Shown here: piece after piece, positions 16,241 through 26,885 of the stretch
Numbering within the stretch: the first letter of the stretch is position 1
Layout of the letters: the number at the start of each line of letters is the position of its first letter
Source: VFZS01 sp964353255
GTDB taxonomy: Bacteria; Acidobacteriota; Terriglobia; Bryobacterales; Bryobacteraceae
DNA length: 44,205 nt
Assembly (NCBI GenBank): GCA_964353255.1
Contig: CAYGVJ010000027.1
Coordinates: forward strand, 1-44,205
Direction: 5' to 3'
Notes under the pieces: generated by a model
Seen by the model: the letters and a program-made list of their open reading frames with translations, nothing else
Database searches by the model: none
What the model was told of the DNA's origin: nothing
Position numbers and translations under genes: made by a program

Positions 16241-18421
16241 TTACTTCCGCCGCTTGCGGAACACCGTCACCGCCAGCGGCGGCAGAGTGACCGCGATGCT
16301 CTGGCGGCGGCCGTGCGCGGGCACGGGCTGCGACGCCACCGGTTGCGCGTTCAGCACATTGCCGCCGCCGAAGGCCGCGGCGTCCGTATTGAGAACCTCC
16401 TCGTAGATGCCCTCTTCGGGCACCCCAAAGCGGTAGCCGTGACGCGGGACCGGCGTGAAGTTGCAGACGACCAGCAGGAAATCACTGGCGTCCTGCGCCC
16501 GGCGCAGGAAAGCGATCACCGATTGATCCACGTCGCGGAAATCCACCCACTCGAAGCCGTTCCAATGGTAGTCCACCTGGTAGAGAGCGGGCTCCGAGCG
16601 GTAGAAGCGGTTCAGTTCGCGGAGCAGCCGCTGGAGCTTGCGGTGGTAGTCGAACTCCAGCAGCTCCCAGGGCACTGCGGCGTCGGCGTTCCACTCCTCG
16701 TATTGGCCTATCTCCGAGCCCATGAAGAGCAGCTTCTTGCCCGGGTGGGTGTACATGTAGGCGAGGAACGCCCGCACGTTCGCGAAGCGCTGCCACTCGT
16801 CGCCGGGCATCTTCGCGAGCAGCGACCGCTTGCCGTGCACCACCTCGTCGTGCGAAACCGGCAGCACGAAATTTTCGGTGAAGGCGTACAGCAGGCTGAA
16901 GGTGATCTGGTCGTGGTGGTGCTTACGGTGCACCGGCCCCAGCGAGAAGTACCCGAGCATGTCGTGCATCCAGCCCATGTTCCACTTCATGGTGAAGCCC
17001 AGCCCGCCCAGGTGGACCGGGCGCGAGACGCCCGGGAAAGCGGTGGACTCTTCCGCGATGGTGATAGCGCCGGGGACCTGATGGGCCAGCTCGTTGAAGC
17101 GGCCGAGGAAGTCGATGGCCTCCAGGTTCTCACGGCCGCCGTACCGGTTCGGAAGCCAGTCGCCGTCCGGCCGCGAGTAGTCCAGGTAGAGCATCGAGGC
17201 TACCGCGTCCACGCGCAGCCCGTCGATGTGGTAGCGCTTCAGCCAGAACAAGGCGCTGGAGATCAGGAAGGAGCGGACTTCGTTGCGCCCGTAGTTAAAG
17301 ATCAGCGTTCCCCAGTCGCGCTGCTCCCCTTTGCGCGGGTCGGCGTGCTCGTACAGGGCCGTGCCGTCGAAGAAGGCCAGCCCGTGGGAGTCCCTGGGGA
17401 AGTGGGCCGGCACCCAGTCCACGACCACGCCAATGCCGGCCTGATGGCAGCGGTCTACGAAGTACATGAAGTCCTCGGGCGTTCCGAAGCGCGCCGTGGG
17501 CGCGAAGTACCCGATGACCTGGTAACCCCAGGAGCCCGAGAAGGGATGCTCGAACACGGGCAGCAGCTCGATGTGCGTGTAGCCCATGCGCTGGACGTAG
17601 GGGATAAGCGTATCGGCCAGCTCACGGTAAGTGAGGGGGCGATTTCCGGGGGCGCGCATCCAGGAGCCCAGGTGTACCTCGTAGAAGGAGACCGGCTGCT
17701 TGAGCCAGTCGGTGCGGGCGCGCGACTCCAGCCAGGCGGCATCGCCCCACCTGTATTTGTCCAGGCTCCAAACGACCGAAGCCGACTTCGGCGGCGCCTC
17801 GCTCGAGAAGGCGTAAGGGTCGGCCTTCAATTCCCGGTGGCCGTGCTGCTGGGAGCGGATGAAGTACTTGTAGGCGGCGCCCTCCCCGAGCCCGGGAATA
17901 AAAATTTCCCAGACGCCGCTCTGGCGGGCGCGCATGGGATGGCGGCGGGTATCCCAGTCGTTGAATTCGCCCGCTACCGAGACCATCTCGGCGTTCGGCG
18001 CCCAGACCGCGAAGCGCACGCCGCGGACGCCCTCGCACTCGACCAGGTGAGCGCCTAAGCTGTGGTAGCTCTCCTGGAGCGTACCTTCGGCGTGCAGGTG
18101 GAGCTCGAACTCGGTCAGCAGGGGCGGGAAGCGGTAGGGGTCCTCGAAGTCGATCGTGTCGCCGTCCCAAAGTCTGGCGCGCAGGCGGTACGGCCGGGGC
18201 GCGCCGTCGAGGCCCGCCACATAGAAGCCGGCCGGATGCTTCTTGGTCATCGGCACGGCCCGCCCGTCCAGCACCACTTCCGCTTCCGAGCCCTGCGGCA
18301 GGAAGGCGCGGACCAGCCAGCCGGACGCGCCGGGGCGGCGGCGCACTCGATGGGGCCCCAGGACGCGAAACGGATCGCCGTGGTACCCCTCGACGATGGC
18401 CTCGATCTCCTTGCGGGTCAT
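16241..18421 (-). CDS. glgB: 1,4-alpha-glucan branching enzyme GlgB
   Basis: The enzyme cuts alpha-1,4 chains and rejoins them by alpha-1,6 links during glycogen synthesis. The 726-aa length fits the full family form: N-terminal CBM48 modules (about 1-220), GH13 barrel (about 230-620), and a C-terminal beta domain. Visible catalytic regions are DWVPAHFP, GLRVDAVASM with nucleophile Asp405, AEES with Glu457-458, and SHDEVVHGKRS. No other glycogen gene is adjacent. The start codon lies 20 bp from the start of the divergent deaminase gene and shares its -10 region. Confidence 0.95.
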   Translation of the reverse strand: MTRKEIEAIVEGYHGDPFRVLGPHRVRRRPGASGWLVRAFLPQGSEAEVVLDGRAVPMTKKHPAGFYVAGLDGAPRPYRLRARLWDGDTIDFEDPYRFPPLLTEFELHLHAEGTLQESYHSLGAHLVECEGVRGVRFAVWAPNAEMVSVAGEFNDWDTRRHPMRARQSGVWEIFIPGLGEGAAYKYFIRSQQHGHRELKADPYAFSSEAPPKSASVVWSLDKYRWGDAAWLESRARTDWLKQPVSFYEVHLGSWMRAPGNRPLTYRELADTLIPYVQRMGYTHIELLPVFEHPFSGSWGYQVIGYFAPTARFGTPEDFMYFVDRCHQAGIGVVVDWVPAHFPRDSHGLAFFDGTALYEHADPRKGEQRDWGTLIFNYGRNEVRSFLISSALFWLKRYHIDGLRVDAVASMLYLDYSRPDGDWLPNRYGGRENLEAIDFLGRFNELAHQVPGAITIAEESTAFPGVSRPVHLGGLGFTMKWNMGWMHDMLGYFSLGPVHRKHHHDQITFSLLYAFTENFVLPVSHDEVVHGKRSLLAKMPGDEWQRFANVRAFLAYMYTHPGKKLLFMGSEIGQYEEWNADAAVPWELLEFDYHRKLQRLLRELNRFYRSEPALYQVDYHWNGFEWVDFRDVDQSVIAFLRRAQDASDFLLVVCNFTPVPRHGYRFGVPEEGIYEEVLNTDAAAFGGGNVLNAQPVASQPVPAHGRRQSIAVTLPPLAVTVFRKRRK

Positions 18422-18428
18422 CTGCCGC

Positions 18429-18435
18429 TATTATG
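18429..18435. promoter_or_regulatory. Shared bidirectional -10 element between glgB and the deaminase gene
   Basis: TATTAT (18429-18434, plus strand) lies 7 nt before the ATG at 18442. The same bases on the minus strand read CATAAT (18435-18430), 8 nt before the glgB ATG at 18421. Both distances put a transcription start at or next to the start codon, so both mRNAs could be leaderless. No consensus -35 is obvious on either side. Confidence 0.45.
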
Positions 18436-18441
18436 GCAAGG

Positions 18442-19389
18442 ATGGACCTGTCGGAACAGCCGAAGGCGGAGCTACACCTCCATCTGGAGGGCTCGCTCGA
18501 ACCGGAGACGCTGCTGGAGCTGGAGCCTTCGCTCACGCGCGCCGAGATCGACGCGCGCTACCGCTACGCCGATTTCGCCGGTTTCATCGAAAGCTTCATC
18601 TGGGTGGTGAGCCACCTCCGGGCGCCGGAGGACTACGCGCTGGCGACCCGTCGGCTGCTGGAGCGGCTGGCCCGTGAGAACGTGCGTTACGCGGAGATCA
18701 CCCTGGGCGCGGGCATGCTGCTGACGCGAAACCGGCCGGTTGAAGACGTCTACCAAGCGGTGTGGGAGGAATCGCGGAAGTCCTCAGTGACGGTGCGGTG
18801 GATCCTGGACGCCATCCGGCAGTTGGGGGCCGAGCACGCCATGGCGGTCGCGGAGCTGGCGGCGGAGCGCGTGGGCCAAGGCGTGGTGGGCTTTGGAATC
18901 GGCGGCAACGAGGCGCGGGGGCCGGTCGAGTGGTTTGCCGAGGTCTTCGAATTCGCCCGCTCGCGCGGCCTGCATCTTGCCATTCACGCCGGGGAGACTG
19001 TCGGGCCGGAATCGGTGTGGGGTGCGTTGCGCTGGGGGGCGGAGCGCATAGGGCACGGCATCCGGGCGGCGGAGGACCCGGCGCTGCTCGCCTGCCTCAG
19101 GGAGCGCGACGTACCGCTGGAGATCTGCATTTCGAGCAACGTGGCCACGGGCGCGGTCGCCAGCCTCCAAGAGCACCCCATCCGCCGGATACATGACGCC
19201 GGGGTTCCCATCGTGCTGAACACTGACGACCCGGCCATGTTCCACACCACACTGGAGCGCGAGTACGAACTGGCGGCGCGGCAGTTCGGGTTCACCGAGG
19301 AGGAACTGCGCGCGGTGATCCGGAACGGCTTTCGCTATGCATTCGGCGGTGGCACCGACTTTCCAGTCTGTGTTCCCGAGTCCGGCTGA
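18442..19389 (+). CDS. Adenosine deaminase-family amidohydrolase
   Basis: The 315-aa protein has the metal-binding HLHLEG (H12, H14), the catalytic HAGE, then GHGIR, SSN and NTDDP, the adenosine/AMP deaminase signature set. The substrate may be adenosine, adenine or 6-amino-6-deoxyfutalosine (menaquinone pathway). The sequence alone does not decide. ATG 18442 is chosen over ATG 18433 because the latter lies inside the likely -10 hexamer. The C-terminal tail after RYAFGG looks derived from repeat sequence and overlaps the convergent cysE gene by 55 bp. Confidence 0.85.
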   Translation: MDLSEQPKAELHLHLEGSLEPETLLELEPSLTRAEIDARYRYADFAGFIESFIWVVSHLRAPEDYALATRRLLERLARENVRYAEITLGAGMLLTRNRPVEDVYQAVWEESRKSSVTVRWILDAIRQLGAEHAMAVAELAAERVGQGVVGFGIGGNEARGPVEWFAEVFEFARSRGLHLAIHAGETVGPESVWGALRWGAERIGHGIRAAEDPALLACLRERDVPLEICISSNVATGAVASLQEHPIRRIHDAGVPIVLNTDDPAMFHTTLEREYELAARQFGFTEEELRAVIRNGFRYAFGGGTDFPVCVPESG

Positions 19390-20027
19390 CGCTCGTCGGT
19401 GAGCGCCCGCACCCGCGACTCCAGCTCTTCGATGCGCTTGGCCAGCTCTTCGATGGCCTGGCCCTCGGGGTCAGGCAGCTTGGCGTGTTCGAGTTCTTCG
19501 TCAACTTCCACTCCGCGGGTGCGCACCACGCGCCCGGGGACGCCCACCACGGTCGAGTGATCCGGCACCGGGTGGATCACCACTGAACCAGCCCCGATCT
19601 TGACGTGGTCGCCGATGCTGATGTTGCCCAGGACTTTGGCGCCCGCGCCGATCACTACGTGATCGCCGATGGTGGGGTGACGCTTGCCTTTCTCCTTGCC
19701 GGTGCCGCCCAGGGTCACGCCCTGGTAGAGCAGCACGTCGTCGCCGATCTCGGCGGTCTCGCCGATCACCACGCCCATGCCGTGGTCGATGAAGAAGCGG
19801 CGTCCGATCTTGGCTCCGGGATGGATCTCGATGCCCGTCAGGTGCCGCGCGAGCTGGGAGACAATTCGCGCCAGGCACCCCAGGCGCGCCTGGTAGAGCC
19901 GGTGCGCCAGCCGATGGAGCAGCACGGCATGGAAACCCGGGTAGCAGAAGATGATCTCCAGCGCGCTCTTGGCCGCGGGGTCCTCGCGGAAGACGGTCTC
20001 GATCTGCTCTTTGATGGTGCGGAACAT
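19335..20027 (-). CDS. cysE: Serine O-acetyltransferase CysE
   Basis: Transfers acetyl from acetyl-CoA to serine, the first step of cysteine synthesis. The 230-aa protein has a short helical N-terminal domain and a left-handed beta-helix of hexapeptide repeats. Family landmarks include GIEIHPGAKIG, FIDHGMGVVIGETA and QGVTLGGTG. The C-terminal tail (about 185-230) is a charged coiled-coil-like extension that ends in the segment overlapping the convergent deaminase gene. Confidence 0.95.
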   Translation of the reverse strand: MFRTIKEQIETVFREDPAAKSALEIIFCYPGFHAVLLHRLAHRLYQARLGCLARIVSQLARHLTGIEIHPGAKIGRRFFIDHGMGVVIGETAEIGDDVLLYQGVTLGGTGKEKGKRHPTIGDHVVIGAGAKVLGNISIGDHVKIGAGSVVIHPVPDHSTVVGVPGRVVRTRGVEVDEELEHAKLPDPEGQAIEELAKRIEELESRVRALTDERQPDSGTQTGKSVPPPNA

Positions 20028-20093
20028 CCCTGCCTTCTCATTATCGCCGAAGCGGGAAGGGCAACTGGTCGGTTATGCTTAGGGAGGGAGGCC

Positions 20094-20441
20094 ATGCGCG
20101 AAGACAGGTTCGGCGATCAGCGCATGCCTCTAGCCCCGGCTTTGGCGGAAGTCGTGCGGCGTCTGGCTGAGGCCTACCTGCCGTTGCGAATCTACCTGTT
20201 CGGCTCCATGGCGCGGGGCGACGCCGGGCCGGACAGCGATTATGACCTGTTGGTTCTGGTGCCGGACGACGCGCCGCCCGAGCGGCGGCGCAGCCGGCTC
20301 GCGTACGAGGTTCTTTGGGGGACCGGAGCGGCGGCCGATGTTCTGGTTTGGACGCTGAGTCAATTCGAGAGTAGGGTCCACCTGCCGGCCTCGCTGCCCG
20401 CAACAGTGACCCGTGAGGGGAAGCTGGTTCATGCCGCTTGA
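20094..20441 (+). CDS. MNT-type nucleotidyltransferase (HEPN partner)
   Basis: The 115-aa protein has the minimal nucleotidyltransferase motif FGSMARGDAGPDSDYDLLV, with the catalytic GS and DxD. In MNT/HEPN systems it adenylylates and inhibits the HEPN RNase. The ATG follows AGGGAGGGAGG, a strong ribosome site. A longer frame upstream is only read-through antisense to cysE. It overlaps the HEPN remnant by 11 bp. Confidence 0.85.
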   Translation: MREDRFGDQRMPLAPALAEVVRRLAEAYLPLRIYLFGSMARGDAGPDSDYDLLVLVPDDAPPERRRSRLAYEVLWGTGAAADVLVWTLSQFESRVHLPASLPATVTREGKLVHAA

Positions 20442-20677
20442 TCCCGCGCTAGTTTCTGAGACTCGCTCCTGGCTCACGAAATCTGCGAAGGACCTCGACG
20501 TCGCGGCATATGAACTGGAATCGGCGCGGGCGTTCCGTGAGGACATCGTCTTGGAAGTTCCGCTATCCGGGCGAGCCGGAAGAACCAAGCCGGGAGGAAG
20601 CTGACGAAGCGCTCCGCATTGCCCAGCGGGTTCATGAGGCTGTCTTGAGCCGGCTGCCAGCCGAGACGCGGCCCTGA
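20431..20677 (+). pseudogene. HEPN-domain toxin with internal deletion and frameshift
   Basis: The start reads ETRSWLTKSAKDLDVAAYEL, the first HEPN helix. The last part, in another frame from about 20552, reads FRYPGEPEEPSREEADEAL and then ALRIAQRVHEAVL to a stop at 20677, the last HEPN helices. The middle, with the RNase motif RxxxxH, is missing. The first frame stops at 20604. The toxin is thus inactive while its MNT antitoxin is intact. Confidence 0.7.
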
Positions 20678-20791
20678 GCGGTCGCGAAATCGCCTACCCG
20701 CGCGCAGGCCCACTCTGCCAAGACTTTGTCCGGACCTTGCCCAGGGCCGGGGTGTCCAGCCCGGCTCCGAAGCGGGGGCCACCGCCCCGCA

Positions 20792-20800
20792 TGCTATAGT
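20792..20800 (+). promoter_or_regulatory. Extended -10 promoter for nuoA
   Basis: TGCTATAGT is an extended -10 (TGn before TATAGT at 20795-20800), ending 9 nt before the nuoA ATG. The transcript would have a leader of only a few bases. No good -35 is present, as usual for extended -10 promoters. The region 20678-20809 shows nothing else. Confidence 0.4.
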
Positions 20801-20809
20801 AGTGAGCGT

Positions 20810-21166
20810 ATGCCGGACGGCTACCTGCCGATCTTCATCTATGGCGCGCTGGCCCTGGCGTTTCCGGTGGTCGTGCTGATGGTGTTCAAGCTACTCAGGC
20901 CGGAGCGGCCCGGCCGGGTCAAGGAGGAAGCCTACGAGTGCGGCATCCCCGCGTACTCGGATTCCCGCGGCCGCTACACGGTGCGCTTTTACATCATCGC
21001 CATTCTGTTCGTCATCTTCGACGTAGAGACCATCTTCCTGTACCCCTGGGCCGTGCGCTACAAGCAACTGGGCTGGTTTGGGGTGGCCGAAGTAGCGGTG
21101 TTTCTGGCCATCCTGATGGTGGGCTACGTCTGGGCTTACAAGAAGGGCGCGCTCGAGTGGGTCTGA
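20810..21166 (+). CDS. nuoA: NADH-quinone oxidoreductase subunit A
   Basis: NuoA is a small membrane subunit of respiratory complex I, next to the quinone channel. The 118-aa protein has three membrane helices and the invariant YECG, FYIIAILFVIFDVETIFLYPW segments. Full family length. It is not followed by nuoB; the next gene encodes an alanyl-tRNA editing protein that overlaps it by 10 bp. So the remaining complex I genes must lie elsewhere, or this is an orphan copy. Confidence 0.95.
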   Translation: MPDGYLPIFIYGALALAFPVVVLMVFKLLRPERPGRVKEEAYECGIPAYSDSRGRYTVRFYIIAILFVIFDVETIFLYPWAVRYKQLGWFGVAEVAVFLAILMVGYVWAYKKGALEWV

Positions 21167-22332
21167 GCTTTGAGCGCCTCTACTACGACGATTCCTACCT
21201 GACCGAGTTCCAGGCCCGTGTTGTTGAGCGCAGCGCCGACGGGCGCCGCCTGTGCCTGGACCGCACGGCTTTCTATCCTGCCAGCGGCGGCCAGCCGCAC
21301 GATTTGGGCTGGATTGACGACGCGCCGGTGGTCGAGGTTCTCGAGGAAAGCGAGCGGATCGTGCACGTCACCGCGGAGCCAGTGGAGGGCGAAGAGGTCG
21401 GTTGCCGGATCGACTGGCCCCGCCGCTTCGACTACATGCAGCAGCACAGCGGCCAGCATGTTCTTTCGGCGGCGCTGGTCGAGTTGTTCAAGATTCCCAC
21501 CGTCGGTTTTCACCTGGGCGCGGAGATCTCGGCCATCGACCTGGAGGCGACGGCGCTCGAGCCCGCGCAGGTGGCGGCGGTCGAGGAGCGAGCCAACCAG
21601 ATTGTCTTCGAGAACCGACCCGTCAGGATCAGCTACGAGGAAGCCGGGCAGGACCTCGACCTCAGAAAGCTCTCGGAACGGGGAGGCACGCTGCGGATCG
21701 TCTCCATCGAGGGCCTGGATCGTAGCGCTTGCGGCGGCACGCACGTTCGGGCGACCGGGGAGATAGGCCCCATCCTGGTTCGCCGCCTGGACCGCGCGCA
21801 CGGCGGCGTGCGGCTCGAATTCCTCTGCGGCGCGCGAGCAGTGCGCCGGGCGCGGGCCGATTTCGATACGCTCAACCGCATTGCCCGCCTCTTCTCAGCG
21901 CCCCCGGACGAGACTCCCGCTTTGGTCCAGGCCCAAAGTGAGGCGTTGCAGGCGGCGGAGAGGGCGCGTCGCCGATTGGCTACCGAAGTGGCCAGCTTCC
22001 GCGGCCGCGAGCTTTACGCCGCCACCGCGCCGGATGCCGGCGGGACGCGCCGCGTGGTCCAGCGCCTGCGCAAGGGCGCCATCGACGATGACTTGCGCGC
22101 CACTGCGCAGAGCTTCACCGCGCAGCCCAAGGCGGTGTTCCTGGCCGTGATCGAGGAGCCGCCGGCGGTTTTGCTGGCGGCCTCGAAGGACGCTGGGATC
22201 AACGCGGGCGAGGTCCTGAGGGCGGCCCTAGGACGAGTCGGAGGCCGCGGCGGCGGCAGTGCCGTGCTGGCTCAGGGAAGCGCACCCTCACGGGAGCCGC
22301 TGGAGGCGGTGATCAAGGAGCTTCAGGGTTAA
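21157..22332 (+). CDS. AlaX-like alanyl-tRNA editing protein with DHHA1 domain
   Basis: The 391-aa protein matches the editing half of alanyl-tRNA synthetase without the catalytic domain. It has the zinc-binding HSGQH and CGGTH motifs, LDRTAFYPASGGQP in the N-terminal barrel, and a C-terminal coiled coil plus DHHA1-like domain rich in Gly. Such proteins hydrolyse Ser- or Gly-mischarged tRNA-Ala. The GTG start within the end of nuoA gives a 10-bp overlap and translational coupling. No nearer ATG exists. Confidence 0.85.
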   Translation: MGLSFERLYYDDSYLTEFQARVVERSADGRRLCLDRTAFYPASGGQPHDLGWIDDAPVVEVLEESERIVHVTAEPVEGEEVGCRIDWPRRFDYMQQHSGQHVLSAALVELFKIPTVGFHLGAEISAIDLEATALEPAQVAAVEERANQIVFENRPVRISYEEAGQDLDLRKLSERGGTLRIVSIEGLDRSACGGTHVRATGEIGPILVRRLDRAHGGVRLEFLCGARAVRRARADFDTLNRIARLFSAPPDETPALVQAQSEALQAAERARRRLATEVASFRGRELYAATAPDAGGTRRVVQRLRKGAIDDDLRATAQSFTAQPKAVFLAVIEEPPAVLLAASKDAGINAGEVLRAALGRVGGRGGGSAVLAQGSAPSREPLEAVIKELQG

Positions 22333-22362
22333 GGCCAAGTCTCTCTGCGGCAACGTCTTATG

Positions 22363-22369
22363 TTAGAAT
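22363..22369 (+). promoter_or_regulatory. Weak candidate -10 for gyrA
   Basis: TTAGAAT in the 111-bp gap before gyrA. No clear -35 at the right spacing. The remaining gap holds an AT-richer stretch and then AGGAG as the ribosome site at about 22434. Confidence 0.25.
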
Positions 22370-22443
22370 TAAGAGACCTCGATTTCAGGCGCTTGAATAG
22401 CGAATAAAAAGCGAACAGTCGGGGTCCCCAACCAGGAGCCAGC

Positions 22444-25002
<2,559 letters not shown>

Positions 25003-25009
25003 TCAAGGT

Positions 25010-25876
25010 ATGGGGTCGCTGGTTGCGCTGGGGAAGCCTTCCGAGTCGCTGGATTCGGCAGTCCTCAAGGAGAAGGAGCAGAGGCTCTTCTCAATTCTGG
25101 CTGAGCTGGGCCGGGTGATGGTGGCGTACTCCGGCGGCGCTGACTCCGCCTACCTGGCCTGGGCGGCGCAGCGGGTGCTGGGCGAGAACGCCCTGGCGGT
25201 GACCGCCGTCTCCGCGTCGCTGCCGGCCTCGCACAAGCGCGACGCCGAAGACTTCGCCCGGCGCTTCGGCTTGCGCCATGGTTGCATCGAGACTCGCGAG
25301 TTTGACAACCCTCGCTTCGTCGAGAACAGCCCCGACCGCTGCTTCCACTGCAAGGACGAATTCTTCACGCGGCTGGAAGAGCTGGGCCGGGAGTGCGGTT
25401 TTGCGCACATCATTTACGGCGTCAACGTGGATGACCTCGGCGACTACCGTCCGGGGCAGAAGGCGGCGAAGCTGCACGAGGTCAGAGCGCCGCTGGTGGA
25501 GGCCGGCCTGAGCAAAGCCGAGATCCGCGAGCTATCGCGCCTGGCGAGCCTGCCCACCTGGGACCGGCCGGCCTCGGCGTGCCTGAGCTCACGCATCCCG
25601 TACGGGACGCCGATTACGCTGGAGCGTGTCAGGACCGTCGAGGCCGGCGAGGAAGCCGTCCGCGCGCTGGGCTTCCGCCAGTTCCGCGTGCGCTTCCACG
25701 GCGATCTGGTGCGCATCGAGATCGCCCGCGAGGAGATGCCCCGCGCCCTCACGCCGGAGATGGCTGAGCGCTTCACCGCCATTTTCAAGCCTCTCGGCTT
25801 CCACTACGTCACGCTCGACCTGGAAGGCTACCGCCAAGGCTCACTGAACGAGGCGCTGGGGCTGAAGCGGCAGTAG
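25010..25876 (+). CDS. larE: LarE-type ATP-dependent sacrificial sulfur transferase
   Basis: LarE donates sulfur from its own cysteine, or via a cluster, to build the nickel-pincer cofactor of lactate racemase and related enzymes. The 288-aa protein has the PP-loop SGGADS (41-46), DRCFHCKDEFF, and SACLSSRIPYG with Cys191 as the likely sulfur donor. LarB and LarC are not in the window. A toxin-antitoxin-chaperone cassette lies just downstream, and a copy of the last 26 bp of larE reappears at its far end. Confidence 0.9.
   Translation: MGSLVALGKPSESLDSAVLKEKEQRLFSILAELGRVMVAYSGGADSAYLAWAAQRVLGENALAVTAVSASLPASHKRDAEDFARRFGLRHGCIETREFDNPRFVENSPDRCFHCKDEFFTRLEELGRECGFAHIIYGVNVDDLGDYRPGQKAAKLHEVRAPLVEAGLSKAEIRELSRLASLPTWDRPASACLSSRIPYGTPITLERVRTVEAGEEAVRALGFRQFRVRFHGDLVRIEIAREEMPRALTPEMAERFTAIFKPLGFHYVTLDLEGYRQGSLNEALGLKRQ
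25851..25876. repeat. Direct repeat, left copy (3' end of larE)
   Basis: AGGCGCTGGGGCTGAAGCG (19 bp) is exactly repeated at 27405-27423. Including the next 7 bp, 24 of 26 positions match. It encodes the last residues of LarE and its stop codon. With the right copy it brackets the 26.0-27.4 kb cassette, as in site-specific insertion at a gene's 3' end. Confidence 0.8.
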
Positions 25877-26014
25877 CTGCCGTGGGCCGTTTTCGCCAGC
25901 TCGGGAAAATTTCTCACCTTGGGTGCCTCGGCCCTATGTCATTGTGTCGCAATGGATTAGCGGCTCAGACCGGGCCCCGTTTGGACAGAACGCTGGCGCG
26001 AGGGCCTTGTACTG

Positions 26015-26034
26015 TGTTAAGTTATAGCTTAACA
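26015..26034 (+). promoter_or_regulatory. Palindromic operator before the TAC operon
   Basis: TGTTAAG and CTTAACA form a perfect inverted repeat around a 6-bp AT-rich centre, ending 13 bp before the toxin start. A -10-like TTATAG lies within it. This is the expected position for autorepression by the HTH antitoxin. The remaining gap from 25877 shows no other feature. Confidence 0.6.
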
Positions 26035-26046
26035 TAGAGGCGATGG

Positions 26047-26439
26047 ATGGAACGTGTCACGGCGTACCGGGGCCTGATGTTCACCATCGCCTTCGCCCGC
26101 CTGAAGGACGGGCGGTCCCCAGGCGCTGAGTTCTACGATGCGCTACCGGTAGGAGAGAAGGCGAAACTCAACAACGTTTTCCGTACAATTGCCGACCATG
26201 GCCGCATCGCCAATCCGGAGAAGTTCGGCACTCTGGACAAGGGCTTGTACGAGTTCAAGTCCTTCCAGATTCGGATGCCCTTCGCCTACGCCCGTGAGCG
26301 CGGCCTCATCCTCATCACACACGGCTTCTTCAAGAAGAGAGACCGAGCGCCGAAAGAGGAGATAGAACGCGCCTGGGGGATTCTCAGGGAGGATCAGGAG
26401 CAGCGCAAGCCTCCGCTTGCCAGGACGGACAGGACATGA
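26047..26439 (+). CDS. higB: HigB-type (Gp49-like) toxin of a TAC system
   Basis: The 130-aa protein has the RelE-fold pattern of the Gp49/HigB family (FRTIADHGRIANPEKF, then LYEFKSFQIRMPFAY and LILITHGFFKKRDRAPKEEI). These toxins cut ribosome-bound mRNA. It is the first gene of the operon, typical for higBA, and overlaps the antitoxin by 4 bp. Function is inferred from family and context. Confidence 0.85.
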   Translation: MERVTAYRGLMFTIAFARLKDGRSPGAEFYDALPVGEKAKLNNVFRTIADHGRIANPEKFGTLDKGLYEFKSFQIRMPFAYARERGLILITHGFFKKRDRAPKEEIERAWGILREDQEQRKPPLARTDRT

Positions 26440-26885
26440 AGACGCGACACGACCTTTTGATGAAGGATCCGGAATACCGGAGACTCTACGCCCTTGAAGC
26501 GCTCGTTACGGACGCTGCGGAGCTGGTGGCGCGGCTGATGGAAGAGCAGCGGGTGAACAAGGCGGAGTTGGCGCGCCGGCTCGAGAAGTCCCGGGCCTGG
26601 GTGACGCAGCTTCTGAGCGGGAAGGCCAACATGACCATCCGCACCCTTGCGGAGGTGGTTTATGCTCTACGCGCTGAAGTGAGACTGAGCACGCAGGCGC
26701 AAATGAGCCAACACGGCGAGACCTCTTTGCAACAGCAGTGGACAGTCGCATTCGAGACGCCTTGCAGCGGCAATATCTGGAAGGTCAAGCCCGAGCCCGA
26801 GTTCTCCCTTGCCGATCTTGCCCCCGCCGTATGGGCGAAGCGCGATTACGTCGAGGCTGTGCGGTCATTGGGGATGGGGGCATGA
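26436..26885 (+). CDS. higA: HigA-type HTH antitoxin with chaperone-dependence tail
   Basis: The 149-aa protein has a central XRE helix-turn-helix (VNKAELARRLEKSRAWVTQL, then LSGKANMTIRTLAEVVYAL) that binds operator DNA. The C-terminal tail (about residues 110-149, IWKVKPEPEFSLADLAPAVW) is longer than in chaperone-free HigA and is rich in Trp, Phe and Pro. In toxin-antitoxin-chaperone systems this tail makes the antitoxin depend on a SecB-like chaperone. That reading is supported by the next gene. Confidence 0.85.
   Translation: MKTRHDLLMKDPEYRRLYALEALVTDAAELVARLMEEQRVNKAELARRLEKSRAWVTQLLSGKANMTIRTLAEVVYALRAEVRLSTQAQMSQHGETSLQQQWTVAFETPCSGNIWKVKPEPEFSLADLAPAVWAKRDYVEAVRSLGMGA

Noticed and set aside
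16313..18058. Long plus-strand frame antisense to glgB
   Set aside because: No recognisable motif; glgB on the other strand is complete.
19605..20093. N-terminal extension of the MNT gene
   Set aside because: It is antisense to cysE, and a strong ribosome site and ATG occur at 20094.
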